DNA of 64,000 nt from Zasmidium citrigriseum (Eukaryota; Ascomycota; Dothideomycetes; Mycosphaerellales; Mycosphaerellaceae), in contig NHNW01000027.1 of assembly GCA_002786025.1 (NCBI GenBank), forward strand, positions 433,412 to 497,411, written 5' to 3'. The notes under the pieces were generated by a model. The model saw only the letters and a list, made by a program, of their open reading frames with translations, had not been told where the DNA came from and did not search any database. The position numbers and the translations under genes are program-made. Position 1 is the stretch's first letter. Every line of letters begins with the position of its first letter. Positions 9,762-20,111 of the stretch are shown here, one piece after another.

Positions 9762-11240
9762 CGCGGTGGCGTGTAAAGTCGATCGGGGGACACTGAAATG
9801 AAAGCAGACAAGATTAATTTGTGCTCCAATGTAGCTGCTCAATGGAAGAAGAGGCCTGGCGAGAGCTATCTGTCCGTGGTCGAGTTCTTATATCTCTTGA
9901 TTCTGTGCCTCCAACGTGACATCGGTCGATGCCGAGAACACGATCATCATGATTGAAGTGTTTGCTGCTGGGCTGTGCCGTCGGAGTAGCCATATGCCAT
10001 GACAAGACCTCATTGCTTGCCAATGGCAGCGAGTCCCAGATGGACTGTCGCCCGAGGAGTTTCTGTCCATTCGAATGTCAGCAGATGCCTTTCTGCGTCC
10101 GAAGCAATGCAGCTACGGTGTTTACAGGATGAGCGGCAAGACGAGCTTGGCAGCAGAGCTCATCTGGTTTGAAGTCTCATTCTGTGCCTCCTCAACGGAG
10201 ACCAGAAAAGGTGTTACCAGACATCTTTTCGGGAAAGTCATGAGTAACAAGTCGTAGAGACTGCAACCCTGACATACACCACCTCCCTTAGCGACCTTCT
10301 CTTTAGCCCAATCAAGTCAAAGATTCTGCAAAGTTCCGCTTCAAATGATATCGATGGATGTGACTTCTACCTGCAATTTTGCGGCACAGGTCCACGCCCG
10401 CATGTCGTAGATATTCTTACTTCGTTGGCTGAAATCGTCATCAGGCCGCTTTCGAGTCAATCTCGGCTCGCAAGAATGAAGCTTGTGTCTCGTGAGCTCT
10501 AGAAGAATTCTTGGAACGTTCAATCTTGACTGGTCTATCTGGCATGGGGTAGCTTGATGGATTTCTCGCGGCGAATGTGAACTTTTTCATTAGTTGGTTG
10601 AAGAGTGAGCAGCCGATGTGTCCTGGTCTCTCCTGCCTGGCAAGCTAATGTCACTAGCACACTGCATGCCTGTGCCTCCTTGATTTCGGAGATCTGTTGC
10701 TGTGCATTGAACGGCGCTCCCGACCTGAGACAATGCGCTCATCATGCGGAAACTTTGACTTCTCCAGCTTTGTACAGCTGCCCAGCCTGTCCTAGGTCTC
10801 TTGGCGCCCATTGTAGCCTCGTCATTCCGCGGAGTGTCGAAGCAGATGAGGCCATGAAAGGTGCGCGTGTTCTGCGCCTTTGCGGCGCAGCACTTCTGTA
10901 CGAATGTATCTGCCACGACGTTGCTTCAAAGAGGAGAGAGACCAAGACCAATGCAGACTGGCTTCCAACCAGTGAATTCATGCAGCTGCGAGGACGCGGA
11001 TGTCATGCCGAGGAGAAATTTCCGAGGAAAGCTTACCACAACATTCGTGTCGATCTTTACGACGAGCCTCTCTAGTCTCGACTCTCGAGGCCCTGTATGA
11101 GCGCCAAACAGAAGCTTGTGAAGTCTTGCTCTTCTTGTCAAAGCTTTGATTGACCTGTCCATTGATGTAAAGACAGTCCTTCCAGGTCTTGCCTCCGTCG
11201 CCTCTCTCAATCCACAGTACTGTATCTTTTGAAGTCCGAC
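9762..11240. other. Gene-poor stretch of about 1.5 kb
   Basis: Several open frames exist on both strands (for example a 156-residue frame at 10605-11075), but none shows a domain, signal peptide, codon-bias contrast or splice structure. Base composition looks like the flanks, with CA and TG dinucleotides present, so it is not RIP-mutated. Confidence 0.45.
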
Positions 11241-11815
11241 ATGCAGGACATGCAGTCAGCTCTTGTCGACGGAAACTCTGTTAACCATAGTATGGTGGAT
11301 TCGCCGACCTACCACTGCAAAACGACTGCCATACCAATCGTTAACACGTCTTCTCCTTACTGCATTGTGCGTGGGGGGTGAGCAACTAATCTGAACACAA
11401 AATTACAAGATATGGCAACTGATTCGTATGTTTCAGGGATGAACGCATGGGCGAATGCTGCGCTCGTTTGAACAATGGCTCCCGCGAAGTGCACTTCAAG
11501 CCAGATTGCTATCTGTGGTGCAACGTCGTACTGCCAATCGGACCTCAAAGTCCAATTGGTGAAGCTCTAAGCGAATTCTCAGACTGTCTGGGAGAGGATG
11601 ATACTCCACCTTCGTACCGTACGAACTTGATGTGCGGAGATCCTACGGCGGCACACAGACCCAGCACCACATCGAAAACCCCGCCTGTTGCAACAAGCAT
11701 GAATCCTACAGATCCCACGACACCACCCAACGGAGCACGAGCATCAGGAGTCGGCATGATGGGAAAACTTCTCCTGGGAGTCATCGTGCTTGTCACCGCT
11801 CTCGAGACACTCTGA
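11241..11815 (+). CDS. Cysteine-rich protein with C-terminal hydrophobic tail, two exons
   Basis: Exons 11241-11377 and 11437-11815, joined across a 59 bp intron (GTGAGC...TTTCAG), give 171 residues. Cysteines are spaced as in small fungal surface proteins: TYHCKTT, SPYCIV, GECCARLNNGS, FKPDCYLWCNVV, FSDCLGE, NLMCGD. A Thr/Pro/Ser-rich stalk follows, then a hydrophobic end (MMGKLLLGVIVLVTALETL) that could be a tail anchor or a GPI signal. No N-terminal signal peptide is visible from this ATG. Either the true start is in an exon I missed or secretion is unconventional. The splice junction restores frame exactly and joins two cysteine-bearing segments, which supports the model. A long antisense frame (11545-12114) overlaps it but has no features. 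Family name unknown. Confidence 0.6.
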
Positions 11816-11895
11816 CCCTGCGTTCCTTTCGCAATGAAGGTGAGACGCGGTCCCAATATTGGCTGCCTATATGGAAGGTAGCGTTGTTCGTTATC

Positions 11896-12115
11896 TAACC
11901 AGGACCAGGTGGTGAACGAAGCTACTTCCAATACCACGCCCCAAAATGAACCAAACTTGTCAAAAAGAAACGACTTCCGAATGTTATGAGGTACTACTGT
12001 CGAGGCAGACTCAGGTTTAGGCATGTGCATACTTGTCACCGTCATGTCAGCCACCGTTACAGCCGTGTAGCGTCGTTGACAGAAGCAGATGGAGCTCATC
12101 GGCATCTTTTGCAAT
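11896..12115 (+). pseudogene. Decayed partial copy of the secreted-protein gene at 7125
   Basis: This stretch aligns by eye with the last intron and last exon of the gene at 7125-7989. The intron end CTAAC...CAG, GAAGCTAC, CGACTTCC, GT(C)GA(A/G)GCAGACTC and CTTGTCACC all recur in order. The translated match is VEADSGLGMCILVT here against VEADSGPGMCKLVT, and GIFCN against GIFCD. In-frame stops (TAG, TGA after TAV) and small indels break it. The intron end is retained, so this was a DNA-level duplication, not a processed copy. It sits downstream of the cysteine-rich gene at 11241 in the same orientation as its parent. No start or signal peptide remains. Confidence 0.75.
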
Positions 12116-12241
12116 TGAGGGAGGTCGGTGCATCGAAAGAAGCTTGGGTTGGCGTTTGTTTACAACATTCATGTCCTCAGAATGTATGCTACTGCACATT
12201 TCTCTGGCCTGATCGACGTTCCTTGTGATTCGATCTGCTTA

Positions 12242-13596
12242 CTACAACTTATCTTTGTAATGTGAGCACAGCTTTCCAGCAACCCACGCACCCCTCAGAT
12301 CTAACGTCCTGCTGATATCACTGGTAGGATCTCCTTCCATCAACACAAGATCAGCTCGCATTCCTTCTCGGATACATCCTCGATCCTGGAATTTCAGCCT
12401 CGTGGCATTGAGGCTGGTTGCTGAACGCAGTGCTTCAGCTGGGGAAAAGCCACACTTGGTCACGAGAAGTTCGAGTTCTTGGTGAAGGGAAAGCCCAAAA
12501 GCCGTTCCGGGGGCGAGGCCGGTGGAGTCAGTACCACTGCAGCAATTGTGAGTTTGATACCGAGCTCATCGTGTCGAACGCTGGCTTACCACAAGATATC
12601 GATCCCTGCCTCCCTCAATGCCTTGACCGTATCGATTGCATTCTGAAGGCTGCCATCTTTCGCCTCCGTCATTGCGAGACATTGGCACATCCTCTCTCGT
12701 CCGCCTTCGACAAGCAAGTTCTGAACGCGCGGATCATGAGCGAACTTCTCCTGGATTTCCTGGCCATCTGAGGTATTGCTGCCAATGACAGCCAACGTTG
12801 GCATACAGAAAGCTTGGTGTCTCTGAAATGCTTTCACAAGCTCTTTGGTTGGTGGCTTATCGAGCACCGCATGAGCAGTACCATCGATGCCATCTGCAAG
12901 AATCTCGATGGTGTCATTCAGGCTGAAAGCATGTGCCAACACCGGGAGGCCCGATCGATGAGCCTCTTCGACCATCGCTTTCCTCACCGTGGAAGACAGC
13001 TTTGGAAGATCCAATTGAAAGGCCGTGCCAGACTCATGAAGAATCTTGATGACATCTGCACCGCTTTCAACTTGGTCGCGGACGAACTTGCGGGCATCGT
13101 CTTCTGTTTGCAACTTGTTCTCCTCAGGAGGGAGCTCGATGCCATGTTTCTGAGGCAGAGTATTAGCATAGCATCTTTGATGAATTACGAGAGTGGCACG
13201 CCACAGGGGTATTCGTACCTTCATCACAGGCGCAGGCCAACCACCTTCAGGCGACGCAGACATCATGGCAGCCTTGACATCAGAGCAGTCACCCTTCTTC
13301 GCCAACTCACGAATGTTGGCGATCTGGAAAGGGGCATTGCCCAGGTCACATTGGGTGGTGACTCCAAATCTCAAGGCTTGAGCAAGGCCAGATTCGTTTC
13401 CAAAATCAATGTGCACATGTGCGTCGATTAATCCTGGCAGTAGCGTGTGGACGGGCTTCGAAATGACCTCGCCGTCGAAGTCGAGCGGTGTCGAAGATAC
13501 CTTTGCAATCTTGCCATCTTCGACCAGAACTGACCCCCGATCGATCACGTCCTCGCCGTCGAAGATTCGGACGTCTGTGATCAGAAACGAAGTCAT
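12242..13596 (-). CDS. Metal-dependent amidohydrolase, three exons
   Basis: Exons on the minus strand 13596-13219, 13149-12590 and 12536-12242 encode 410 residues. Amidohydrolases of this type hydrolyse C-N bonds with one or two metal ions in a TIM barrel. Visible active-site elements are PGLIDAHVHID (HxH, about residue 58), the lysine in SGADVIKIL, VLAHAF, GTAHAV and, after splicing, DILCGTDSTG with the catalytic Asp. The C-terminal EGMRADLVLMEGDPTSDI is the usual second half of the composite beta sandwich. The 53 bp intron at 12537-12589 is needed to make CGTDST. The 69 bp intron at 13150-13218 is a multiple of three without stops, so retained transcripts would stay in frame. It resembles imidazolonepropionase/prolidase-like enzymes; the substrate is unknown. 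Its promoter side faces the RIP island. Confidence 0.88.
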
Positions 13597-14049
13597 TGTT
13601 GAGCCGACGAAAGACAGGCGATGAATTCTCCATTCAAAAATGCCGTTTAGTCTGGATATATAGTAGGGCGTGTCTCAGTGGAGCAAGCTTTATTCTTCAT
13701 TGCAAAATCCCTGGCGGAGCTAAGCGGAGTGCCAAGAATGCGCCCGCCACCTAAATTTACTAGTAAACTGCATACTTCATACTCCTCTAGACTCTCTACT
13801 TCCTACATTATTACTTTGCAGTAGGTTTATTAATTACTACGTATATAGCGATTACCTATACGCCTTATAACTATTAATAAGCTACTTTACGACTACCTCG
13901 GCTAGTATAAGGAGTAGTAAGAGCTATTAGACGGGTATATAGGTAGAGTAGTCCTCTATATTAATCTTTCCTTATTGTTAACACCTCTAGTCCTTTATAA
14001 TAGATAGTAACGATATCTATAGGTATAGACGGCGGTCTATACGTAGTTA

Positions 14050-16200
14050 GATAGTAGTAATATCGACTACGAAGGTATTAATAGACGATATTAATACTAA
14101 ACGAGCTACTAAGGAGCTTAAACTACTACTAGTATTATCTACGAGGTCGTAGAGTAGCCGTCTAGTTACTCTTAGAGTACCTATATCTCTACTAGCTTTA
14201 AAAGAGGTTACTAGGCCTACTAAACCGTCCTTAAAATTAGCAAAATTAATAGCTAAAAACCTAGTCTTAGTAGGAAATAATAGTAGTAGTAGTAAGTAAT
14301 AGGCGCCCTCGAAGAGGAAGTAGTCGCTTACTACTCTACCTACTATACCGGGTAAGAAGCGATTTAAAGGCGATCTTAGTAGGTAAGCTAGCTAATAGCT
14401 AGATCTAAAGCTACCCTTAGAGGTCTCTACTACTATAACTACTATACTAATCGATACGTTCGAGTTTTGCGCTTTATCTCCTATATTATACGAAACTCCT
14501 CGACTAATTTTAAAGTTAATCGGTATACCTAGCGTAGTATAATAGCCCTCCGAGAGTAGCTTCGAATTAGTAGATTTAACTAATATCCTAAGTAGCGATA
14601 ACCCTACCCTAATATAAGCTAAACCGAAGCCGTCTACCCTTCCTTCGACTACTAAGAAGGTATCTAAGTCTATTACTACTACTAAATCTACTCCGCCGCC
14701 GCTAAAGGTACTTCCGAAGATTAAGGTAGATTAGATAGGCTAGTTTAATTAATATCGCCTACCCGATAAGGTACTCTTTATTATAACGGATAATAACTTT
14801 AGTATTAACTCGTAACTTATAAGAAACCGGTATTATATTAAGAATTACGTAAGGTCGTAGGGGTTGCTTTACTACCTTATTAGACGTTATATTAAGATAT
14901 ATACGAGACTAACGAAGCGGTCTAAACTCGAAGAAGGTAAGCCTATTACCTTTAATAGTATAGACGACTAGCCGACTATTAAGGATACCCTATAGTAGTA
15001 CGCTAACTATAAACCTTTATCGATCGAGCTTCGAGTTATTAAGAAGTAGTCTTATAAGCTAGATAGCTAGTCGAGTCTTATTAGATATACCCCTATTAAT
15101 AGTAATACGAGCGGTAATAAGGGTACTACTAACGCCCTCGCTACCGCTAGTACTACTTCCTTAGAGATCTAATCGTTAGATACTAAGCTAGTTTCTAGTC
15201 CACCTATTATTAATAGAACGAAGGCCGCGCCTACGAAGAAACCTCGTAAGAATACTAACGATCGTAATAACGACGAATATACTAAGTAACTCGCCCTCTA
15301 TAAGGACGTTAAGAAGCTATACCGCTACTACGATAAGCAATACTCTTTATCGACCTAGACTAGTATAATAGGCTACTTAGAAATCGATAGTGTCTACTAT
15401 AAGTTAAATAGTACCTTACTCGCCTTCTAGCGTAACGAGATACTAGCTAAGAACTATACGGCCGAGAATCTAAGTATTACTATTATTAAGAACGTAATCT
15501 AAGTCTATAAGGCTAAATATCTACCTAATAGCTAGGTAAAGGCGATAAAGTAGGTACTAGCCTAACCCTCTCTACCCCCTTAACTTCCTTAATAACTAGT
15601 ATATTAACCTTATCCGCCTCTATAGGTATACGGACCCCTAATAGCTTACTAGAGTAGCTAACTATAGGCTCTATAACCTTCTAGCTACTCTAATATTATA
15701 CCTAACGGCCGTAGTAGTCTATTACGAAGACTATCGCTACTAGCCGTCGAGACAGACCCCGAAACTATACTAGTATATTACCGCTAGCTCTACTAAAGGT
15801 ATCTAGCTATAATAAAGGCTATATAGGAAGTACGAAGCAACCTTATTATCTATTATATATCTCTTTAATAATTTAAGTCTAGCTCTAATAGGGACTACGG
15901 CCTAACCTCTCTCGTTAAGAACGTCGGCGTTCTATATAGGCTCCGCTATAATATTAATAACTTCCTTTAAGAGCACCGTAGAGGTATACTTCTATAGTCT
16001 AACTTAAATAGTAATATTAAAGAAGAGGGCGAGTAGGTACTATTACCTAATTTTAGTAAGAATCTAACCGTCTAGTCTAGTATAGGTTAACGCTAATATT
16101 ATAAGCTTATAGCTTAGGCTAACTATCGTTCGGATTACTCCTACTATTCGACTAAATTAAGTCGCTATATCCTACCCTTTTTATATATTTCTCCTTAAGT
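14050..16200 (+). pseudogene. Relic of a long transposon reading frame, unidentified
   Basis: In one plus-strand frame the interval can be read for about 700 codons, interrupted only by TAA and TAG. These are the stops expected when RIP converts CAA, CAG and TGG; I met no TGA. Between stops the text is protein-like: Lys/Ser/Pro-rich first, then segments such as LALYKDVKKLYRYYDKQYS and NEILAKNYTAENLSITIIKN, a Pro-rich linker, and YGLTSLVKNVGVLYRLRYN. The second part looks helical. It could be a Gag-like or accessory protein of a mobile element. I cannot assign a family. It converges on the transposase relic at 16850-17760. Confidence 0.6.
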
Positions 16201-16849
16201 ATACTATAGACTCCGCTAGTAGTTGTTTTAATAGGTTTAGGTAGGTAGTAGTAGTATAGAGGGAGTAGAAGGAATAAGCGGTATACGGATTTATAAAAGT
16301 TAGTTATAGTTAGACCCTAAAAAATCCTAGTCTAGACCCTATTTTTAGCGTATTATTCTCGCGTTTTAGTACGCTTAGTATAGCTATCGTAGTAGATTTA
16401 TTAATATATAGTACTAGTATACGACTTCTTTATTATTATTTAAATTTATTTATAATCTCTACCTAAATACGCGCACTATAAAAAAAAAATTAAGGAAATC
16501 TATAGGGTAGCTATTAAGTTATAAATTTTCAAAGATTCGTAGCTATACGTAGGCGGCTTTCGGCTTAAAGCTTAAGTTTATAGGGCTAGCGACGATAACA
16601 CTACCCCCTCTAGCGCTACGTATATTACTAAATATTATATAAGTCGAATACGCGCTTAGAGTATAGATTAAGAGCTTTTATTTCACCTATTAAACGTCTA
16701 GATTAGTTAGGTTTTAGTCTAACGTAAGGCCTAATCCGTCTATATTAACCCCTACTTTTCTAAAGAGATTCTTATATATCCGCGCCTTACCCTTATACTA
16801 CGTATTACACCCTAGCCGAAGGAATCTTTCTAATGCCTCTTACTATCTA

Positions 16850-17760
16850 TTACTCCTTTTATAGTCTAGTATTAAACTCTAGTACTTCCGAATCTAGTAT
16901 TTAAATAGATAGAAGGATAGCTCGATTAGATTTAACTATAGCGAGTAGGCGGGTAGGAATTTAACTAGTACGCTATAGGGTTAGTAGAGCGCTCGAACCT
17001 TTACCCTATTATAAGTCGAGTAGTTATCTATAACGATTATAGAGCGTAGGCCTAGATATAGTATTATATAGGGTAAGATAGACTCCTATAGCTATAGAAG
17101 GAACTTAGGCCCGTCTATACTACCTTTCTTAATTCGAGCGTAAGGAAGCTAGCCGTTAATCGTATAGGCTAGAAGGATCGTATATATAATAGGTGAATAT
17201 CTATAAGTAGTCGCTATAGCTAGCTTACCTTTTAGAGCCTACCCTCGCCGTTAAATAGTAGTCTTCTTACTATAATAAGACTCGTTAACGTATATTAATT
17301 ACTTACCCCTATAGTATACTATATAGACGACGTAGGAAGTAATCGTAGTCTCGTCTCGTTAACTAGCTTTATACTAAGTAATCTTCTATATATAGTCCGC
17401 TCCGTTCTATACCCTAATAATAGTAGTAACGTATACCTATATTAAGAACTCTATTACTATTAAGTCTTAAAGCTCTTCTACCTATAGGGTACTATTCTTA
17501 CTTTATTGTTTAATTATAAAGTCTCGAATAGTAGGTATAATCTTCTTCGGCTACCTAGGCTCTCCTTTTAGACCGTCTATTATACTATATTACTAGAAGG
17601 TTATAATAAGGCGCTCGACTAAACGTTTACTACTAGAGGGACGTATCTGTACCTATATATCCCCTCTAGTTAGTCCTTACTAAAGGAGTAGCTCGATATA
17701 GGCCTTATTAGTATTATTAAAGGGCGCTATAGACGGCGGACAGCTAGCGGTAGTAGTAGA
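16850..17760 (-). pseudogene. Relic DD34E transposase of the Tc1/mariner superfamily
   Basis: One minus-strand frame, broken by TAA/TAG stops, carries the order of landmarks of an IS630/Tc1/mariner transposase. A basic, Pro-containing N-terminal part comes first. Then comes IYVNESYYSKK, at the place of the usual V/F-D-E-S with the Asp codon now AAC (17284-17286), as RIP of GAC after T would produce. Next are ALKGKLA, the second catalytic Asp in IIVIDNYSTYN (codon 17026-17028), then VKFLPAYS and LNLIEL with the Glu codon at 16921-16923. There are 34 residues between the second Asp and the Glu, matching DD34E. The copy is dead: many stops and a lost first Asp. Confidence 0.8.
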
Positions 17761-17800
17761 CGATAGCGAGTAGATAGGGTATTAATATTAGACACTATTA

Positions 17801-18349
17801 AGTGAATCTTGGAGCGATATAGCAACGATGTGGGTATTTAGAGAGTATTGAAAGTACGGCTGTAGTACAAATTAAGGTGGCGGGTGTAGTCTTGGCACTC
17901 GCTAAAGTTCCGCCAGGGTATTTGCAATGAAGAATAGGCAGGAACGCCATTGACCTCACGATCCCGTTGGCCAGAGCTGCCATAGCTATTGCCCAGAAAG
18001 GCGGCTCACAAATGCGCCTTCCCCCAAAGAGACGTTCGGCACCTCGTATATCGGCTTTTCGCCAACTGTCGAAGCGCTCGGCCTTTCGTGGCCGACCGTT
18101 TCGGGTAAGAAGATCGGGATTGATGGGAGTCGGCGGAGTTGGTGATCGACATGATTGCGATCCTGTAGCCGGATTTGGTGCTTTCAACGACCAGTCAAAG
18201 AGAGCGATGCCCGATTCCAAGGGAACCACACTGCGTTGCTGATAAAATGATGCATGAAGTAACAGAGCCTGATTTCTTGTCAAACTCGCGGATAATCCGG
18301 TCCTCAGACGGGATGCTACATCGCAAAGAAGACAAAAGTTCGCCTTCTT
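17801..18349. other. Host flank between RIP island and OYE gene
   Basis: Composition is normal again. A 161-residue minus-strand frame (17798-18283) has no recognisable domain and ends inside the RIP boundary, so I do not call it a gene. It could be the remnant of a gene truncated by the insertion. Confidence 0.4.
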
Positions 18350-19669
18350 CTAGGCTTCAGAAGCACTAGTCAAGTCAGGATATCCATACACCGGACTTGC
18401 AGAATCGGCTTGCACTCCCTCCAACCATTTGCCCATGGCCGCCTCAAACGCAGCTTCGTTCTCTTGCCAACTCATATCGAGGGGATCTTGACCAGCTCCC
18501 ATTCGTCTCAACTGCGATCCGGCTACCATGTTGGTCAAACCATAGTCACTCTCGTCTTGCCGTTGCATGATTGCTCCACTGATCTCACCAGCGAGCATTC
18601 TTTTGAACAGCCATGGCTCCTGCGCCAACGGACGGGCTAGACCGACACCATCCGCTTTCTTGACCGCCTCTGCCATACCTCCCAGCGTCTTGAACCCTCC
18701 TGTGACATATACTCTCGTCTTCGTCAACATGGGACTGATGAGATCCGCGAACTCCATGAAAAACCCTTCTCTTCTCTTTGTGCTCTCGCGCTTGTGAACG
18801 AAGTGCTCGAGTGTTCCGCCGCTGAGCTCCACGAAATCGAATTGACTTTCTTCCAGGATCTTGCAAAGTTCTTTTGCCTCTTCAACCTGTATACCAGACT
18901 TTTGGAACTCGACAGAGTTCAGCTTGACTCCCAGAATGAACGAAGACTTCGTGCGCCGTCGAATGGCTCGGGCGACTTCGCTAAGTAGTCGTGCTCTATT
19001 CGCGACGCTGCCACCATATTGATTTTCCCTGAAATTGGTGTCGGCTGAGAGGAACTGAGCGAGCAGATATCCATGTGCTGCCAGCAATTCTACTCCATCA
19101 AAGCCAGCCTTCTCGAGATACTCTGCGGCATTCGCAAAGCCACCTACGATGCTGTCAATCTCTTGAGTTGTCGCAGCATGAGATATGGCGGTTTCGAATC
19201 CAAGCGGTGTTCGTTCTGGCTGCAGGACTGATGCCGAGACAGGCTGCCCCTGGATTCTGCGATCGACCTGACGTCCAGGATGGTTCAGTTGCCCGACCAT
19301 CAGGCTGCCTCCAACTTTTCCCGCCTTCGCCAGATCTTGGAACGCTTCAAAACGTGCTCCACTGGGTAGCTCCCCGTTCGGAACGACCAGGTCTCCAGCT
19401 GTGGCCACCTGATCGTACTCAAGCATGATATTGCCGGTCAGGATGAGTCCGATGTTGCCTTTGCCCCATGTCTCGTACAATTTGAACATCTCTGGGCCTG
19501 GGATGCCTCTCTTCTCAGGAGTTTCAACATCCCATGTAGACAGTCGCTCCGTCATAGCGGCTTTGAGGAAGCGATTGGGTGCGTCCTTGTTCGCATATTC
19601 GAAATGCAGGGGACTGGCGAGCTTCGAGCTGTCATTGCCTTGAGATTGGAAACGAGGTGAGGGCTCCAT
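18350..19669 (-). CDS. NADH:flavin oxidoreductase, Old Yellow Enzyme family
   Basis: Single exon, 439 residues. These FMN enzymes reduce activated C=C bonds with NAD(P)H. Landmarks are LKAAMTERLS near the N-terminus, ILTGNIMLEY, VGQLNHPGRQ, the substrate/FMN segment GVELLAAHGYLLAQFLS at about 190-206, NQYGGSVANRARLLSEVARAIR, LNSVEFQKSG, FVELSGGT, VYVTGGF and ADGVGLARPLAQEP, which is the phosphate-binding end of the barrel. The length fits fungal NADH oxidase-like OYEs. No signal peptide, so probably cytosolic. It is divergent from the medium-chain reductase gene at 20112, with a shared 442 bp upstream region, so the two reductases may be co-regulated (inference). The substrate cannot be told. 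Confidence 0.92.
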   Translation of the reverse strand: MEPSPRFQSQGNDSSKLASPLHFEYANKDAPNRFLKAAMTERLSTWDVETPEKRGIPGPEMFKLYETWGKGNIGLILTGNIMLEYDQVATAGDLVVPNGELPSGARFEAFQDLAKAGKVGGSLMVGQLNHPGRQVDRRIQGQPVSASVLQPERTPLGFETAISHAATTQEIDSIVGGFANAAEYLEKAGFDGVELLAAHGYLLAQFLSADTNFRENQYGGSVANRARLLSEVARAIRRRTKSSFILGVKLNSVEFQKSGIQVEEAKELCKILEESQFDFVELSGGTLEHFVHKRESTKRREGFFMEFADLISPMLTKTRVYVTGGFKTLGGMAEAVKKADGVGLARPLAQEPWLFKRMLAGEISGAIMQRQDESDYGLTNMVAGSQLRRMGAGQDPLDMSWQENEAAFEAAMGKWLEGVQADSASPVYGYPDLTSASEA

Positions 19670-20111
19670 CTTCCAAATCGAATTTAATTGATGGTCCGGC
19701 TATCTTGTCGAAACTGAAAGGGTTCATCGTGGGTGGCGTCTCCAAGTGCACTTATAGCGGCGGCGAGCATCGTGAAGCTTGAGACTCGTAAAGATGCCAT
19801 TCCAATGTCAGAATGGAAGTCAGAATATAGTGCCGTCCTGACAGCCCTATCAAGTCCGTCGAAGGCTTTCTGACTTTGGTTTGTCATGTCAAGATCGCCC
19901 AGTGGCTCAATCCCCAAATTTTGAGTCCTAGGGCTGGCTTTGGCAAGCACGCCCTAGGGGCATGCGAGCTTTGTAATCCTGCGCACATGTAGGGCAGGTA
20001 CGATAGCTGCGTGACATAGCTTCTTTCTTCGTCTCTACTCTCTTCAAATGTCGTTGATGAACTTGTCTGACGAGACCCTTCCATCAACGAGCAATACATT
20101 GATTCGCAAGA
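19670..20111. other. Shared divergent promoter region of two reductase genes
   Basis: The 442 bp lie between the start codons of the OYE-type gene (minus) and the medium-chain reductase gene (plus). No gene seen; likely a bidirectional control region. Confidence 0.5.

Larger units (their letters stand above)
13758..17800. mobile_element. RIP-mutated transposon island
   Basis: Roughly 4 kb in which the dinucleotides CA and TG almost vanish and TA is everywhere, with CG retained. For example, positions 14401-14460 contain no CA and no TG. This is the expected product of repeat-induced point mutation (CpA to TpA on both strands) in ascomycetes. The edges are sharp: normal composition resumes by about 17810 and before about 13750. 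Two relic reading frames can be traced (separate entries). No terminal inverted repeats or target-site duplication could be recognised by eye, so exact ends and the number of nested elements are unknown. No intact gene is present. Confidence 0.9.

Noticed and set aside
10605..11075. 156-residue plus-strand frame
   Set aside because: No signal peptide, domain, repeats or splice logic; composition is the same as surrounding non-coding DNA.
11545..12114. 189-residue minus-strand frame
   Set aside because: It overlaps the plus-strand cysteine-rich gene and the pseudogene, whose similarity to the gene at 7125 is on the plus strand. The antisense protein has no features.
17798..18283. 161-residue minus-strand frame between RIP island and OYE gene
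   Set aside because: No recognisable motif, and its stop lies in the RIP boundary. Could be a gene remnant but cannot be supported.
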